DNA of 49,640 nt from Puniceicoccales bacterium (GTDB taxonomy: Bacteria; Verrucomicrobiota; Verrucomicrobiia; Opitutales; JAIRLM01): contig JAIRXB010000019.1 of NCBI GenBank assembly GCA_031268535.1, forward strand, positions 1-49,640, in the 5' to 3' direction. Shown piece after piece: positions 25,593-36,700 of the stretch. The notes under the pieces are model-generated. The model had not been told where the DNA came from. It worked only from the letters and a program-made list of their open reading frames with translations, and ran no database searches. The first letter of the stretch is position 1, and each line of letters starts with the position of its first letter. The position numbers were made by a program, and so were the translations under genes.

Positions 25593-26413
25593 TATTTCAA
25601 TAGCCCTGCCTGCATCTAGCCCATATGTTGTGGCGAGCTTTATTAAATTCCATTCAAAAAAGTCTCATCACACCCGCCCCAATAGTATGAATCGCTGAAT
25701 TTTGTCTGCGATAGCGCCGAAAGCCAAGCGAAAGCGAGGCCTCGGTATACTTTAATGTCGTCGTCCTGTTTCGTTTGGAAAAAATTTCTAAAAAGCAGTC
25801 TTGCTCTGACGCAGAAATCTTTGTGTCGATCGGCAGTGCGATCAAAATTTGCGCCTTCCGGCATAAGTTCTTTCGCAACTAATTTGTAAAATTTTTCAGT
25901 GCATTGGCCAATTAATTCTTTTTGGTCATGGCTTTGCGTGTAGATTTGTTTTTGCGAAAATAGGCTATCCAAAGGCTTGCCATTTATTAGGGGAGTAAAA
26001 TCTCCCGGCGAAAGAGGAGTCTGCAGAGAACAAGGTTGGCAATGTGCTCGTCGCCATAGCTGTCATTTTGTAAGTCACTTGCGAAGAGCGCCATTTCGGC
26101 CGCGATGCTTGCGCAAGTGTCAACCATTAGTTCGCCATTTGCGTTTCGAATGCTGTGGAATGACATGTTGCAAAACGGGTTTTTGCCGGTGCCAATCGAA
26201 CTTAATGGGTAAAGCTGATCTTCCCACATGTAGTGCGTTATTTGTCAGCCAATGCCGGCAAGTGCAAGCGCCATGCAGCAGATGCTTTCATCTAGCAGAG
26301 AAATGCCATCTGACCTTAGAGAAATTGTGTTCGCAACTGCTGGGTTGGAGGCATGTGGCGGAACGATGGGATGTAAATGGCTTGCGGCAAGCGGCGGCAA
26401 AGACGTCGATCAT
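24576..26413 (-). pseudogene. Large unknown gene broken by a nonsense codon and frameshifts
   Basis: Four consecutive minus-strand frames read as pieces of one protein. The upstream piece (ASNPAVANTISLRSDGIS.. to ALALAGIG) meets TGA at 26245-26247. Its frame continues at once as QITHYMWEDQLYPLSS and on to IANLVLCRLL. Near 26000 the sense moves to another frame (SPGDFTPLINGKPLDSLFSQ), which runs to SYYWGGCDETF. There, in a run of six T at about 25660, the sense shifts again to FFEWNLIKLATTYGLDAG and continues through the 338-residue frame ending at 24576. A total of about 600 residues is implied. An ATG at 26413 (MIDVFAAACRKPF) may be the original start. No family was recognised. Decay or indel errors in the assembly could each explain it. 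Confidence 0.7.
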
Positions 26414-26584
26414 TTTTGCGAAAAAACGCTGAAATGTAGAGTCTAATGTGAAATTTCCGACAATTTTGCTTTAGGTGGGCTTCTCTAGCTTTCCTGAAGA
26501 AAATTAATTGCGGACACTTTTTTCGGTAAGCGTTTCCGCTCGAAGCCGTTGGGCTGGCGCCGGGACCGCATGGCCCTGGGGAGC

Positions 26585-29209
26585 CTAGACTTTCCCGGCG
26601 AAGGCGGCCAGGTATAGCCCGCGTATTTCTTCTACGGACGGGTATGCCGGATTTGCGGACGTGCATTGGTCGTCGAATGCTAATTTTGCCATGGAATCCA
26701 ATTTCGCCATGAAATCGTCCTCTTTTACGCCCCAGGCCTTTATGGATAGTGGAATTTCAATTGTCACCATGAGATCCTGGATGGCGCCTATGAGAGATTT
26801 CACCAAATCTTCGTCCGTCTTTCCGTCCAGCCCGAGCGATTTTGCAATTTGTCCGTAGCGGGCGACCGCTTCAGGAGCTTTGTATTGGGGAAATGCGGCC
26901 TGTTTGCGCGGGCAATCGGTTGCATTGAAAGCTATTACCTGGCGAAAGACTAGGGCGTTGGCTATGCCGTGCGCTATGTTAAATGCCGCTCCGAGTTTGT
27001 GCGCCATGGAGTGGCACAGGCCAAGGAAAGCATTGGCGAATGCCATGCCGGCGATGGTGGCGGCGTAGTGCATTTCCTCTCTGGCCTCCATGTCGGCTCC
27101 GCCATTTTTGTAGGATCTGGGCAAATACTTAAAAATAAGCGAGATAGCTCCAATGGCGTTGGCGTTTGAGAAGGGCGACGCCATGGAGGAGACGTAGGCT
27201 TCAACGGCGTGGACGAGAGCGTCGATGCCGCCTGCCGCCGTGAGACCTTTGGGCAAGGAGTCGACGAAATCGGGATCCACAATGGCCATTGACGGCGTTA
27301 GGGCGTAGTCAGCAATTGGGTACTTTATGTGCGTTGCGTCGTCGGTTATTACGGCGAATGGCGTCACTTCCGATCCCGTTCCGGATGTGGTAGGTATGGC
27401 GACGAACTGCGCCTTTGCGCCGAGCGGCGGAATTGCGCAGACACGCTTCCTGATATCCATGAAGCGTACGGCGATGTCTTGAAAATTTATTTCCGGATGT
27501 TCGTAGAGGAGCCAGGCGATTTTAGCTGCATCCATTGGCGATCCGCCGCCAAATCCTATGATTAAATCGGGGCCGAATGACTGCATTCGCGCAAAAATTT
27601 GCCTGACGGTAGACAGAGTTGGGTCCGGCTTTACGTCGAAAAATGTCTGGCATTCCACCGAAACGGACGCAAGTGCATCGACTATCGTCTTCGTTCCGCC
27701 GGAATCGAACAGAAATTTGTCCGTAACTATGAAGGCGCGCCGCCGTCCGGCGTATTCCCGTAGCGCCAGGGCGGTGGACCCGCGCTTGAAATAAATTTTT
27801 TGAGGAACGCGAAACCAGAGCATATTTTCCCGCCTTTCGGCAACGGTTTTGTAGTTTAGTAGGTGTTTGGTGCCGACATTTTCGCTGACGGAGTTATGGC
27901 CCCACGAGCCGCAGCCGAGCGTGAGTGACGGTTCCAAACGAAAATTGTAGAGGTCCCCGACGCCGCCCTGGGATGCGGGGCAATTTATGAGCAGTCGCCC
28001 AGTCGGCAACTTTTTGGCGAAGTAGTCGATCCTGTCGTCGTTGAGCGGATCGGTGTAGAGTACCGATGTGTGGCCGAGTCCACCTATGTTGACTAGATCT
28101 ACGGCCATGGCCACGGCCTTTTGGAAGTTGTCCGCCCTGAAGAGCGCAAGAACCGGTGATAGTTTTTCGTGGGCAAACGGATTCGTTCCGTCGCAAATTT
28201 TTTCCTCCGAAACTAAAATTTTCGCCGAGTCCGGAACGGAAAACCCTGCCAGCTCAGCTATCTTTGCCGCCCGCTGGCCCACTATGGCCGGGTTTACGCC
28301 CTTGTCGCGCAGCACTATGGCGCCAAGCAGCTTGGATTCCTTTGGCGAAAGGAAATGGGCTCCGCGATAGATGAGCTCCTTCCGCAGGGCGCCGTAGATC
28401 GATTCGATGGCTATTACGGACTGCTCCGATGCGCAGATGACGCCGCAGTCGAATGTTTTGGACAGTAGAATTGTCGAGGCGGCCATGCGGATGTCTGCCG
28501 TTTCGTCAACAATGGCTGGCGTATTGCCGGAGCCGACGCCAATGGCAGGCTTGCCGCATCCGTAGGCGGCCGCAACCATTGCGGGCCCGCCGGTTGCAAG
28601 GATTGCCTGCACATCTGGGTGCTTCATGAGGGCATTGGTTAGCTCCAGCGTCGGTTCTTCGATCCAGCCCATAATGTTTTCCGGCGCGCCAGCGCCTAGG
28701 GCAGCTTCAAGCACTATTCTGGCGGCTTCGACGGTGCATCCCTTGGCGCGAGGGTGTGGCGAAAAAATTATCCCATTGCGAGTTTTCAAGGCTATGAGCG
28801 ACTTGAAGATGGCCGTGGAGGTTGGATTTGTGGTAGGAATTACGCCCGCTATGACTCCAAGCGGTGCGGCCACGGTGCGGTGGCCGCCGGACCGGTCATG
28901 GGATATGGTGCCGCAAGTTTTTTGGTATTTATATTTGTTGTAGATGTATTCTGCGGCGAAGTGATTTTTTATGACTTTGTCCTCTACGATCCCCATTCCG
29001 GTCTCGTTCACGGCCATTTCAGCCAGCTCTATGCGCCTTTGGTTGGCCGCTTTCGCTGCGGCGTAGAAGATTGCATTAACTTTTTCCTGTGAAAATTCGC
29101 CATAGGCGGCCTGGGCGATTTTTGTGCGGCCAATCAGGGCCTCCAGTTCGTCCAAAGTTTTTGCGCCGCACAGAGTATGACGGCATTCACTTTTGCAGCG
29201 TTCAGCCAT
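26585..29209 (-). CDS. adhE: Bifunctional acetaldehyde-CoA/alcohol dehydrogenase AdhE
   Basis: An 874-residue fusion enzyme that reduces acetyl-CoA to acetaldehyde and then ethanol, regenerating NAD+ in fermentation. The N-terminal aldehyde dehydrogenase domain has the catalytic cysteine in DCGVICASEQS (Cys259) and GVGSGNTPAI for nucleotide binding. After a linker, the iron-containing alcohol dehydrogenase domain starts around FKRGSTALALREYAG, with GGGSPMDAAK, PTTSGTGSEVTPFAVI and the iron-site region CHSMAHKLGAAFNIAHGIAN. The ATG at 29209 was chosen; a TTG at 29227 is in frame. It is complete, of normal length, with a promoter-like sequence just upstream, and divergent from folC. Confidence 0.97.
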   Translation of the reverse strand: MAERCKSECRHTLCGAKTLDELEALIGRTKIAQAAYGEFSQEKVNAIFYAAAKAANQRRIELAEMAVNETGMGIVEDKVIKNHFAAEYIYNKYKYQKTCGTISHDRSGGHRTVAAPLGVIAGVIPTTNPTSTAIFKSLIALKTRNGIIFSPHPRAKGCTVEAARIVLEAALGAGAPENIMGWIEEPTLELTNALMKHPDVQAILATGGPAMVAAAYGCGKPAIGVGSGNTPAIVDETADIRMAASTILLSKTFDCGVICASEQSVIAIESIYGALRKELIYRGAHFLSPKESKLLGAIVLRDKGVNPAIVGQRAAKIAELAGFSVPDSAKILVSEEKICDGTNPFAHEKLSPVLALFRADNFQKAVAMAVDLVNIGGLGHTSVLYTDPLNDDRIDYFAKKLPTGRLLINCPASQGGVGDLYNFRLEPSLTLGCGSWGHNSVSENVGTKHLLNYKTVAERRENMLWFRVPQKIYFKRGSTALALREYAGRRRAFIVTDKFLFDSGGTKTIVDALASVSVECQTFFDVKPDPTLSTVRQIFARMQSFGPDLIIGFGGGSPMDAAKIAWLLYEHPEINFQDIAVRFMDIRKRVCAIPPLGAKAQFVAIPTTSGTGSEVTPFAVITDDATHIKYPIADYALTPSMAIVDPDFVDSLPKGLTAAGGIDALVHAVEAYVSSMASPFSNANAIGAISLIFKYLPRSYKNGGADMEAREEMHYAATIAGMAFANAFLGLCHSMAHKLGAAFNIAHGIANALVFRQVIAFNATDCPRKQAAFPQYKAPEAVARYGQIAKSLGLDGKTDEDLVKSLIGAIQDLMVTIEIPLSIKAWGVKEDDFMAKLDSMAKLAFDDQCTSANPAYPSVEEIRGLYLAAFAGKV

Positions 29210-29229
29210 GGCAAACAACCTTGGCAATC

Positions 29230-29257
29230 AGTATGCGGCCGGCCGCCTTGCGGTCAA
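29230..29257 (-). promoter_or_regulatory. Putative sigma-70-type promoter of adhE
   Basis: On the minus strand TTGACC (29257-29252) is followed after 16 bases by CATACT (29235-29230), about 20 bases before the adhE ATG. This matches four of six -10 consensus positions and five of six at -35. No regulator site was recognised. Confidence 0.4.
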
Positions 29258-29354
29258 TGGATTTTTCATTGACTTGGCGACGGAAGTGCGCTGCCTGCCT
29301 TTAAAATTGCGGTGACCGTGTTGGCCCTGCCGCAAGCGGAAATGTTTTCGTCCC

Positions 29355-30602
29355 ATGGTTAGCGACGGCGAGTTGTGCCGTGCGGTGGATGCCATTTCCC
29401 GCATGCAGGACTGGACGAATGATGGGAAATGGCCGCTGGAGCGCATGATTAAATTGCTCGGGGCCGGCGGCATAAGTCGTTCGGGTCCATTCATTCAGGT
29501 GGCCGGCACGAATGGGAAGGGGTCAACCTGTGCATTTTTGGAGTGCGGATTGCGAGCAGTCGGCCTGACGACTGGCCTCTACACCTCGCCAGATCTGATC
29601 AGGTGCAATGAACGCATAAGAGTTGGCGGGAAGGCCATAGGGAATGAGGCTTTCATGGGGCTTCTGCGCCGATGGAAAAAAATTGGCGAAAGCATGGAGT
29701 ACTCCATGCGGCCGACGTGGTTCGAGCTGCTTACGGCCATTGCTCTGGATTTTTTTCGCCAAAAGGCCGTTGACGTTGCCATATTGGAGGTTGGCCTCGG
29801 CGGCCGCTGCGACGCAACGAGCGCCGTTTTCGCCGAACTTTGCGCCATTACGACGATTGGATTGGACCACTGCGCCCTATTGGGCAACGACGTTGCCTCC
29901 ATCGCCAGGGAGAAGGCCGCCATTGCGCGCCATGGGGTTGCGCTAATTGTTGGCAATGTTCCGGGCGATGCCATGGCCGCCATAGGTGAAGTGGCCGGCT
30001 CCGTTGGCGCTCCAGTTTTCCGGGCAGAAAATATTGCGGTGCCGCAGCTGGAAAACATGCGGGGCGTCGAGCAGTTGGAAAATTACCGCATGGCGGCGGC
30101 AATTGGCCGCATGTGGCTTGGGCGCCGCACCATTGACTGCGCCGCCATCTGCGAAAAGTTTTTGGGCGCCATGGCGCAGGCGCGGTGGCCTGGCAGATGG
30201 GATTGCCGTGAAATTTTTGGGCGGCGGTGGATTTTTGACTGCACGCACAATGTGCACGGACTTGAGATGTTCCGTAAAAATTGGAATGGATTGGCCGCCG
30301 ACGAGCGTGTCGCCCCAACGGTTGTAATTTGCACGCTCGGCGAAGATAGAGCTCGAGATCTTATTCCATTTTTCGCCTCGATTGCCAAGCATCTTGTGCT
30401 TGTGGAGCTTAGCGATGGACGGGCCCTGTCGGTGGAGCGCCTTGGAAATTTTGTCCCGCCTTCCAATAGCTGCTTGATTAGCTCTCTGCGCGAGAGTCAA
30501 CTGGCCGATGCTCTTCCGCGGCTTGGGGGGGATCCGATTCTGGTCGTTGGGTCCATAGCGCTCGTAGGAAAGGCGTTAGGCTCCATTCGCCAAGAGCTTT
30601 GA
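29355..30602 (+). CDS. folC: Bifunctional folylpolyglutamate synthase / dihydrofolate synthase
   Basis: A 415-residue Mur-ligase-family enzyme adding glutamate to dihydropteroate and to folates. The P-loop is VAGTNGKGSTCAF (GTNGKGS at 51-57). The family motifs LYTSPDLIRCNERIRV, EVGLGGRCDATS and ITTIGLDHCALLGN with IAREKAAI follow; the C-terminal domain has FDCTHNVHGLEMF, where the family has D.AHN. The ATG at 29355 lies 145 bp from the divergent adhE start. It is intact and of normal size. Confidence 0.94.
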   Translation: MVSDGELCRAVDAISRMQDWTNDGKWPLERMIKLLGAGGISRSGPFIQVAGTNGKGSTCAFLECGLRAVGLTTGLYTSPDLIRCNERIRVGGKAIGNEAFMGLLRRWKKIGESMEYSMRPTWFELLTAIALDFFRQKAVDVAILEVGLGGRCDATSAVFAELCAITTIGLDHCALLGNDVASIAREKAAIARHGVALIVGNVPGDAMAAIGEVAGSVGAPVFRAENIAVPQLENMRGVEQLENYRMAAAIGRMWLGRRTIDCAAICEKFLGAMAQARWPGRWDCREIFGRRWIFDCTHNVHGLEMFRKNWNGLAADERVAPTVVICTLGEDRARDLIPFFASIAKHLVLVELSDGRALSVERLGNFVPPSNSCLISSLRESQLADALPRLGGDPILVVGSIALVGKALGSIRQEL

Positions 30603-30689
30603 TCTGGCTTCGTTTTGCTGCGAATAGTGCCGATGTCTTTCTGCGGTAAAGGCATAGCGCCAATTTGTTCCGGCCGACAAAATATTGAG

Positions 30690-30718
30690 TTGTGAAAACG
30701 CTTCAGCGCCATTAAACT
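30690..30718 (+). promoter_or_regulatory. Putative promoter of the giant gene
   Basis: TTGTGA (30690-30695), a 17-base spacer and TAAACT (30713-30718) stand 12 bases before the ATG at 30731. The 5' leader would be only a few bases, with no room for a Shine-Dalgarno sequence, so translation may be nearly leaderless. The 128-bp gap after folC holds no other gene. Confidence 0.4.
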
Positions 30719-30730
30719 AATATATGAATT

Positions 30731-33700
30731 ATGGCGATTGGTACGCATGTAGATGCATCTCAAACTTTACCTTTGGCCGTGCAGCCGGCTCTTACTGGAG
30801 CGGTCAGCGCGCTTATGGCGCAACAGGTTGTTAGCGACACCGCTCTTTTGAATGATTACAGGGCTAAAGCGGCTGATGCCGGCAGCGCCATGGCCGCGCT
30901 TAGCGAAGTACTTGTTTCAGCCAATGAATGCCTGGAAACTGGTGAAGATGCTAGCGCTGAAGTGCTACTTGGCCACGCCATAAGAATTGCGACTTTGTCT
31001 GGCGACAAATCCATGCTGGATGGCGTTAGTGAGATGCCAGAATTGGACAGAAATGAGTCCGCCATTGAGGTTGACGGAAAACGCTATTTAGTTGCAGACA
31101 AAAGCGATAACTTAGCCTTTTTGCGGGCTCTCCTCGGGACCTGCATTAGGCGAGGGGCGGCCGTTGGAGCTGAGCAATGCAAGCTGTCCTGCGGTGCCGT
31201 TGTGGATGTCGCGCAAAATTACCATAATACGCGGGCGTTCATTGTGCGCATTTGTCACTGCATAGCGCAACTATTTAGCAGCGCAGCGATTGCCGGCTTT
31301 CTTTTAGGGAAAGGTGACTTCTCTGCAAAGCTGGTTAGTTCGTCGGAAATTTTTCACAAATTCCTCGGCATCAACGCAAAAGCCAAAGAAAAGACGAAAC
31401 TTTCAATTTTGGGCGAGAAGTTTGCTACCGCAACAAAAGGCCAGTCCAAACAGCCGAAGGGTCGTAGTTGGCATCGGTCGCAGATGACGGAGCATGGGCA
31501 AGCCGCGTTCAGCGCGGTGGGAAAGTTGCGTGAGCCGAACAAATTCGGCAGAGGTTGTCCGCCGGTTCAATTGCCGGACTGCGTGAAGAAAGCTTACGAC
31601 TTCGATGGCTGTGTTTTCAAGGGAAACAGGGAAGAGCTGACTGGCTTTTTGCTTAAACTAGGCGGCCGAGACAATCCGAACTTTGCCATGGACGGAGAAT
31701 TGCAGCTGTCCAGTGAAGACCTGCATGAGGCAGCAAGAATGCTGTATTTCGAGCTTCAGAATGGCGATTTTATGCGCGAAATAGCGACACGTGAAGCTTC
31801 TGATGAAAAGACAAAGATTGCAACCGGGTTTTCATACCTCTTGGTCACTTGTCTGCGTGTAGGAAAAAAACAGGCAGATAATAACTCCGGCACTACGGAT
31901 TCCTATAGCAGGATGCTGTGGGATCTATTCGAAAACGGCCGACTTGATGAAAACCTCGGCCCGTTGATGGATGTGCCGATTTCGTTTTCGAATGACACCG
32001 GTTTCGGCGTCCAGCATCATCGCTCTTCCTATAGGCAGATATGCGGAAAGGGAAGTCTTGATATAAAAACGGCGAAAAAACTATTCATTGAAGCCATTTC
32101 TCGAGAAGATAAGCGTTGTGCCGAACGCGTCCGGCCGCCGAAGCCGATTTTATCGGACGCAGACCATTCGGCAATTGTCGAAATGAAGAGTGATCGGCGA
32201 AAAACGGCTACGCTGGCTGTTAAATCCTTCGAAGGTTGCGCTTTTGCGCAGCATTTTAATGAACCACTAAAGTGCGTGGATCTTTTTTTTGGAAATTTCA
32301 AAAATTACGCCGCAGATCCGCGGGCCGTGGACCTATTCTGTGTGTTGGCGAAAGATTTTAGAAATGTCGACGAAAGCAATGGAGGCGCTCCAGTCAGCAA
32401 AAAGCTATTGGGAATAATTTGCGAATGCGCCGACGAAGTTAGCAAGGGAGCATCAGAGTGCCAAGACTATGGCGATAGGGTGTTGGAGCTTGCGGTCGCG
32501 CTGCGCATGTGGCGCACTATTTTTGGTAAAGACTACGGGGCTGGCGATGAGTGGGCCGTGGCGATTAGAAAAATTAAACATACTCTTGCGACTTGGCGTG
32601 TGCGAAATGGGCAGCTTAGCGACAGTGAGGCCGTAATGTTCTGCGAATATGCTGCGCTGCGCAGTGTGCGTGGAGGCCGACCGACTGTTGATGATCTGAT
32701 TTTTGCACTATTCATTGCGCGCAATCCCAACTACGGATTTATGGCTGCATCGCCGAAAGGTGGCGGATCGGGCGGTTCGATTGCCGGCGCCATAGGGGCC
32801 ACATTTGGAGGTGGAGGAGTTGCCAAAATCATTAATCACCTTTCCGGTATGGCTATGAGTTGGCGCCTCAAGCCGGAGGCGAAAGATATTTTCGAGCCAG
32901 CGATGGATGGTTTTCTTGAGAACGCCTACGGCGGAGCCATAAAGATGGATTGGGCTGCGGGCATTTTAGTGGATTCTAACGGCAACGCAATTGCCGCTAA
33001 AAAACCTGAACCGGCGATTATCGATGATATCTCACTGGAAGGCGACCGAATGGTTGTGCTCAAAGACGGGAAGATTTGCGCAGATGGCTGCGTTCTCATC
33101 GACCCCAAAACGGGCGCAACGACGCGCAAAGATGGCGACGGCAAAACGTTAGTGTACGTTGCCATGCCGCAAAGTGGCAGTTCTTCTGTCAAATATGAAG
33201 GCGAGTTCATTGATTTGTGCGGGAAATATGTGGCTTTTCGCAACATAGACACTGGCGATACGCATTTTTACTGCAAGTGGAACATGGCGAAAGAAGTTTT
33301 TTGGGCGCACCCTACTGGACATAAAAGGTATAAATTTTTCTCACATCGGAATGAAGAGATTAATGTGCTGCGTGAGAATGACGATTTCGTATTCCGAACA
33401 AATGTGGTGGGAGGTGACGGCGCGTCAGAGTGTATCTATTGCGCAGGCGGCGGAGAAAAAGTGCTATCTCTTCGCTTGGAGGTTGCGCCGGGAAGTAGCG
33501 AAAAGCGCTTCTGGGAGTATGCCGACGGAGAAAGGACCGGCAGATATGCCATTTCGCAGGAGGATGCGGCTAAGTTTTTGCCATTTGAATTTGGTTCGGA
33601 TGGACAGTGGCTCGATCGAGCATGTGGATATGGAGATGTGCGCAGTGGCGGCAGCGTGTGGTTGGTGGACGAGTCAGCTGGGACTATTTCCGCCTGCAAC

Positions 33701-36700
33701 AGCAAATTGGGGGATGTCATTTCGGTGACAGTTGAGGACGGTAAAATTTCGATTCCGCTGTTTGCAGGAGACGCCAGCCAACTTTTGCCGACTAATTTTA
33801 TTTCGTCCATCAAGTTTTCACTTGCCCAAGCGAAATCCGAGGAGGAATTGGCTGGAAAGATGGCCACAATGAGACAGTTCATAGCGGCCATCAATGGTAG
33901 CGGTAGAGCCTTTCCTACCGAAGGGCCGCTAATGGCTATGGGCAGATCCGCAATTGGCGCCTTGAACGAGGTTATGGCGAGCGGCAGATTGGCTTCGGTG
34001 AGTGACGAAACATTGGTTCTGGCTGCGCAGTTGTTCTTGGAGATTGGCAAGATAGGAAGTCGTGGCGGCATGCCATCTGAAGTTTTTGGCCCCAATGAAG
34101 ATGGGATGCTCAATTTAGTCTATCGCATGAATGGCAATTATTCAAATTGTGGCATAGAAGACAACAAAACTTCGTTTAAGGATGCGCACGATGTGATTAT
34201 CGGAACGTGCAGGCAGTACGCAAATGCGGCAGAGTCGCTCTACGTTAAACTTGCTTCCGTTGGTGGCGCATTGCGCAAGGACGCCTTGGAGGCGATGGGG
34301 GGGATAGCTGGCACCATGGCGAAGACCATGCCAATTGACGGCAAGAAAACGACCGCAATTGTGTATCCAGGCGGAAAGCGTGGTGGGACCGTGGTTATGG
34401 AGGGTGACGAATTTCCCGAAAAAACTGTATATATCTCAATCGGCAAAGATGAAAACAAAAGAGTGGTGGCAAGGGCGAAGTCCCTATGGCAGGGCCGTTT
34501 GAATGTCGTAAGAAGAGGGAAAGCCAAGCTTGCATTACGGCTTGCGTTTCCCGGACTGCGAAAGGGGGGGGCTCGCAAACAAAAGCTAGACGGTACCGTT
34601 GCGGACGTTTCCGTTACTGTTCCGGGTGATGACGTTGAGTTGAGGAAAGGAACGCCGCATCGTACTGCGGCAATGACTTCCGGCGAACGGTTTGGCGATG
34701 GCGGACTTGACATGGCCCGTGTCGGAGAAACGGCACTTAGGGAGCTTATTGGCAATGCGGATAGCGCTGACGACAGCTTTGAGTTCTCAGCGTTTTCTTC
34801 GACGCCACCCCCTAGTGAGGAAAAGGAAGCGGATTCAGACGCAACCACCGCGCTGGCAAAGTTGCGGAAAAGCCTCAGTGAATATGGGGAAAGGAAGAGC
34901 GTGGAGTTGACCTGTCACGGCGATTTGTTTTGGCGAAATCTGCACGACCTTATTCACGGTGGCGCTAGTGGCCGTCTTCTGATGGTAGGGCGCTGCGCGA
35001 ATGCGGTTGAAAGTTTGACTGCTGATTTTGCAGAGGTTGGTGCGGCGTTGTCCGCCGAGCGAAAAAAGCTTGAAGATGCAGTTCTCGCAGTTTCCGGAAG
35101 CATTGCCAGCAGGCGCGTTGTCGGCGAGCTGCAGATGCCGACCTTTGACAGCGTAGCGAGTCTTTGGTTTCGCTGCGTTCGCAGCGACGGCGTCACCATC
35201 GACGAAAAGGCATTTTTAGCCGAATACAATAAGCTGTATGGCGATTCCCTATCACTTGATGGCGCAAAGCATGTCATAGGCCTGATGCGGAATGTGCTAA
35301 TTGTCCAGACGAACCTCAACGCTTGTGCCGATCGACTGAACCAGGCGAAAAAATTTTCTGCGGATGTGAATGCTGTTGTCGAACGACTAAATGCCGTCGA
35401 TGCAGCACAGCTGCAGCAGGCCGATGAAGCTGCCCTTAGGGAGTCGTTTGGTGCGTTTGTGCAATGCATAGCGTGTGGGCGTTCATACGACCCCACTAAG
35501 AGCGCATTCATGCTGTTTTTTGAACATGCGTCGAAATTGCGGCTTAGCGCCGAACAGGTTGAAGTGGTTAAAAGGGCTATGGATGTGGCGGTTGGCGGCA
35601 GCGGCAGTCTGGCGATACAGATGATGATGGGCGGAGGTAAAACGTCCGTGCTCATTTCTGCGCTTGTGCAATTCATGTCGCGGCGGCTGGTGCCAATCAT
35701 AGCGAGTCACCATAGTCAATTCCATTCGGCGACTGCGAACATCGGCGCGTACCAGTGGACAAGGTTTGGTCAGCGAACCTACGCGATTCCCTACGACATA
35801 GGCGATGTGCACAACCGGGAAGTTCTCGAGAATATCCTGGCGACGCTGCTTGAGGCCGATGAAAACCATGGCTGCGTATCGATTCCGAGCGCAACGCTGC
35901 GCGCTTTGCGCCTTTCCTATCTAAAGCAGATGTGCGACTTGAACTCTGGCGATCCGGATTTGCCAAAGATTGACGAGGGAACATATGCATGCCTCTCCCA
36001 AATTAACGGCTTCATTGCGGAGAAGGGTCTGCAGATATGCGACGAATCGCATTTAAATCTTGATACTGCCACAACGGTAAATTTGGGGCAGGGTGAGCGC
36101 GCCGATTTTAAGCAGCAAGAAAAAGCATTGTTCGCCAAATTTTTTGCCGCCATTTGGGCGAAAAAAGATTTGGCAAACGCAATTCGCGAAGGCGGCGGGT
36201 TGAGTGACGAATTGCTTTTAGCCGCCGCCGATGCAGCCATTGAAAAATTTGATATTTCCAATGGCGAATCGCCGGCGCGTGAGGAGATAAGGGCTTTCAT
36301 GGTGAGGAAAATCGCTGGCGGCGGAGAAGGAAAAATTGCCTACGAATCAGTGTTGGCGTTGCGCGCAAGCGATCCTGGGCGCTTTAGCAAAATTTGCTTG
36401 GCTTGCGGGTTGCTTGAAACGTTGAATTACTTTTCCGGCAAGCGCTTCATGGAGCACTACGGCTATCGCACGAACAATGACGGCTCCATTGAGGTGGTTC
36501 CCTACAATTCGGCGAATTCTCCGTCCGAGGGCAACTACGCCAACCCGCTGGAGGCTGTGGTGGCAAGCTATTGCGCTAATTTGCAGAGCGCTTCGGCCGG
36601 TGAATCCTACGACAACATGCACAATACGCCCGTCGTGCGGCAGATTTTTAAATTTCTAGAAAGCTCAATAAAACGTCCAAAATCCGGCGGGGCAGTGTGG

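Noticed and set aside
26245-26247. TGA read as an amino acid (recoded TGA or selenocysteine)
   Set aside because: TGA ends many intact genes here, including the ATGA overlaps at cdsA, recJ and the T3S chaperone; no selenocysteine-type context was seen.
34240-34848. Long minus-strand frames inside the giant gene (also 34954-35700, 39004-39777, 33436-34113)
   Set aside because: They lie wholly antisense to an intact 11-kb frame, have biased Ser/Ala/Pro composition and no start signals or motifs.
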